DNA of 5,395 bases from Coprothermobacterota bacterium (GTDB lineage Bacteria; Caldisericota; JANLFM01), in NCBI GenBank assembly GCA_026389415.1, contig JAPLHX010000300.1:1-5395 (forward strand). The letters are read 5' to 3'. The notes beneath the pieces were generated by a model, which saw nothing but the letters and a program-made list of their open reading frames with translations, was not told where the DNA came from and searched no databases. The position numbers were made by a program, and so were the translations under genes. Within the stretch, counting starts at the first letter, position 1; each line of letters opens with the position of its first letter. This document shows positions 5,172-5,395 of the stretch, one piece after another.

Positions 5172-5203
5172 ACAATAGCACAAACCGAGGAACGGGAAAT
5201 CAA
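5172..5203 (-). promoter_or_regulatory. Weak candidate promoter for the Wzy_C/TPR gene
   Basis: On the minus strand TGCTATTGT (5180-5172) resembles an extended -10 (TG-n-TATnnT). TTGATT (5203-5198) could serve as a -35, but its 20-nt spacer is longer than usual. The site is about 45 bp upstream of the start codon, a reasonable leader length. This is similarity only. Confidence 0.25.
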
Positions 5204-5278
5204 ACACCATCGTTTCCTTAACGAACCGCCGCTGGACAGGTCGTTGGGCACCCGCACACACCATCCTGCCCACTCCCT

Positions 5279-5395
5279 TTGTCATCCTGGTGCGCTCTTC
5301 GTTTTTGTCACCCTGAGCCGTTTTTGCGAAGGGTCTTGCAGTTCTCCATTCATGCCAGAAAGCCACAGGCAAGATACTTCGCTTCGCTCAGGACG
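5279..5395. repeat. Repeat patch upstream of the Wzy_C/TPR gene
   Basis: TTTGTCATCCTGGTGCGC at 5279-5296 is nearly the reverse complement of the segment around 2383-2402, so the same repeat occurs here inverted. A BIME-like pair follows. The left hairpin (5310-5334) has stem ACCCT/AGGGT, GA/GA, GC/GC and a 7-nt loop CGTTTTT. The right hairpin (about 5376-5393, CTTCGCTTCGCTCAGG) is the GAA-triloop class in reverse orientation, and its flank is cut by the window end. The bases from 5204 to 5278 show nothing recognisable. Confidence 0.75.

Noticed and set aside
5128..5181. Longer start of the Wzy_C/TPR gene at 5181
   Set aside because: The added residues look unrelated to the family and overlap the candidate promoter; a good ribosome site precedes 5127.
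5151..5372. Minus-strand frame of 73 codons at the right end
   Set aside because: It runs through repeat sequence and overlaps the start of the Wzy_C/TPR gene; it has the same repeat-derived motif FAKTAQGDKNE.

Overview
The window looks like a piece of chromosome from a moderately GC-rich environmental bacterium. It holds two cell-surface polysaccharide genes, a small HEPN/MNT toxin-antitoxin pair in decay, and three patches of dispersed palindromic repeats. These repeats (core CCTGAGCGAAGCGAAGG, beside TGTCA) resemble those I recall from Chloroflexota (Anaerolineae-type) genomes and a few other environmental phyla. The long-form RmlA and the O-antigen-ligase/TPR protein would fit such a host. 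The assignment is an inference: no rRNA or other phylogenetic marker is present.

Layout. Positions 1-445 are a mosaic of hairpin repeats with no credible gene. Positions 564-1179 (+) hold an MNT nucleotidyltransferase (MntA-like antitoxin) gene broken by a frameshift and altered at its metal-binding motif. It overlaps by 4 bp (ATGA) an apparently intact HepT-like HEPN toxin. Positions 1242-2297 (+) encode a long-form glucose-1-phosphate thymidylyltransferase (RmlA type), which makes dTDP-glucose. Positions 2298-2862 lie between convergent genes and are packed with repeats. They include a second copy of the last 83 bp of rmlA and, beside the real rmlA stop, a remnant of the last codons of the opposing gene. 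Positions 2863-5127 (-) encode a 754-residue multispanning O-antigen ligase/polymerase-family protein with a C-terminal TPR region. Positions 5128-5395 hold its upstream region and another repeat patch.

How the parts may work together. RmlA supplies a nucleotide sugar for deoxysugars. The Wzy_C/TPR membrane protein would polymerise or transfer a lipid-linked glycan outside the membrane. They plausibly serve the same surface-glycan pathway but are convergent, not one operon. The toxin-antitoxin remnant looks AT-richer than its neighbours and was probably acquired separately.

The most interesting signal is the repeat family. The 21-25 nt units fold as hairpins whose stem pairs change in a compensatory way between copies. 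The short units have a C(GNA)G triloop core, the type of extraordinarily stable mini-hairpin known for d(GCGAAGC). The longer units have a 7-nt loop. Units of the two loop classes are paired head to head, like the REP pairs in BIMEs. No transposase or other mobilising gene is visible.
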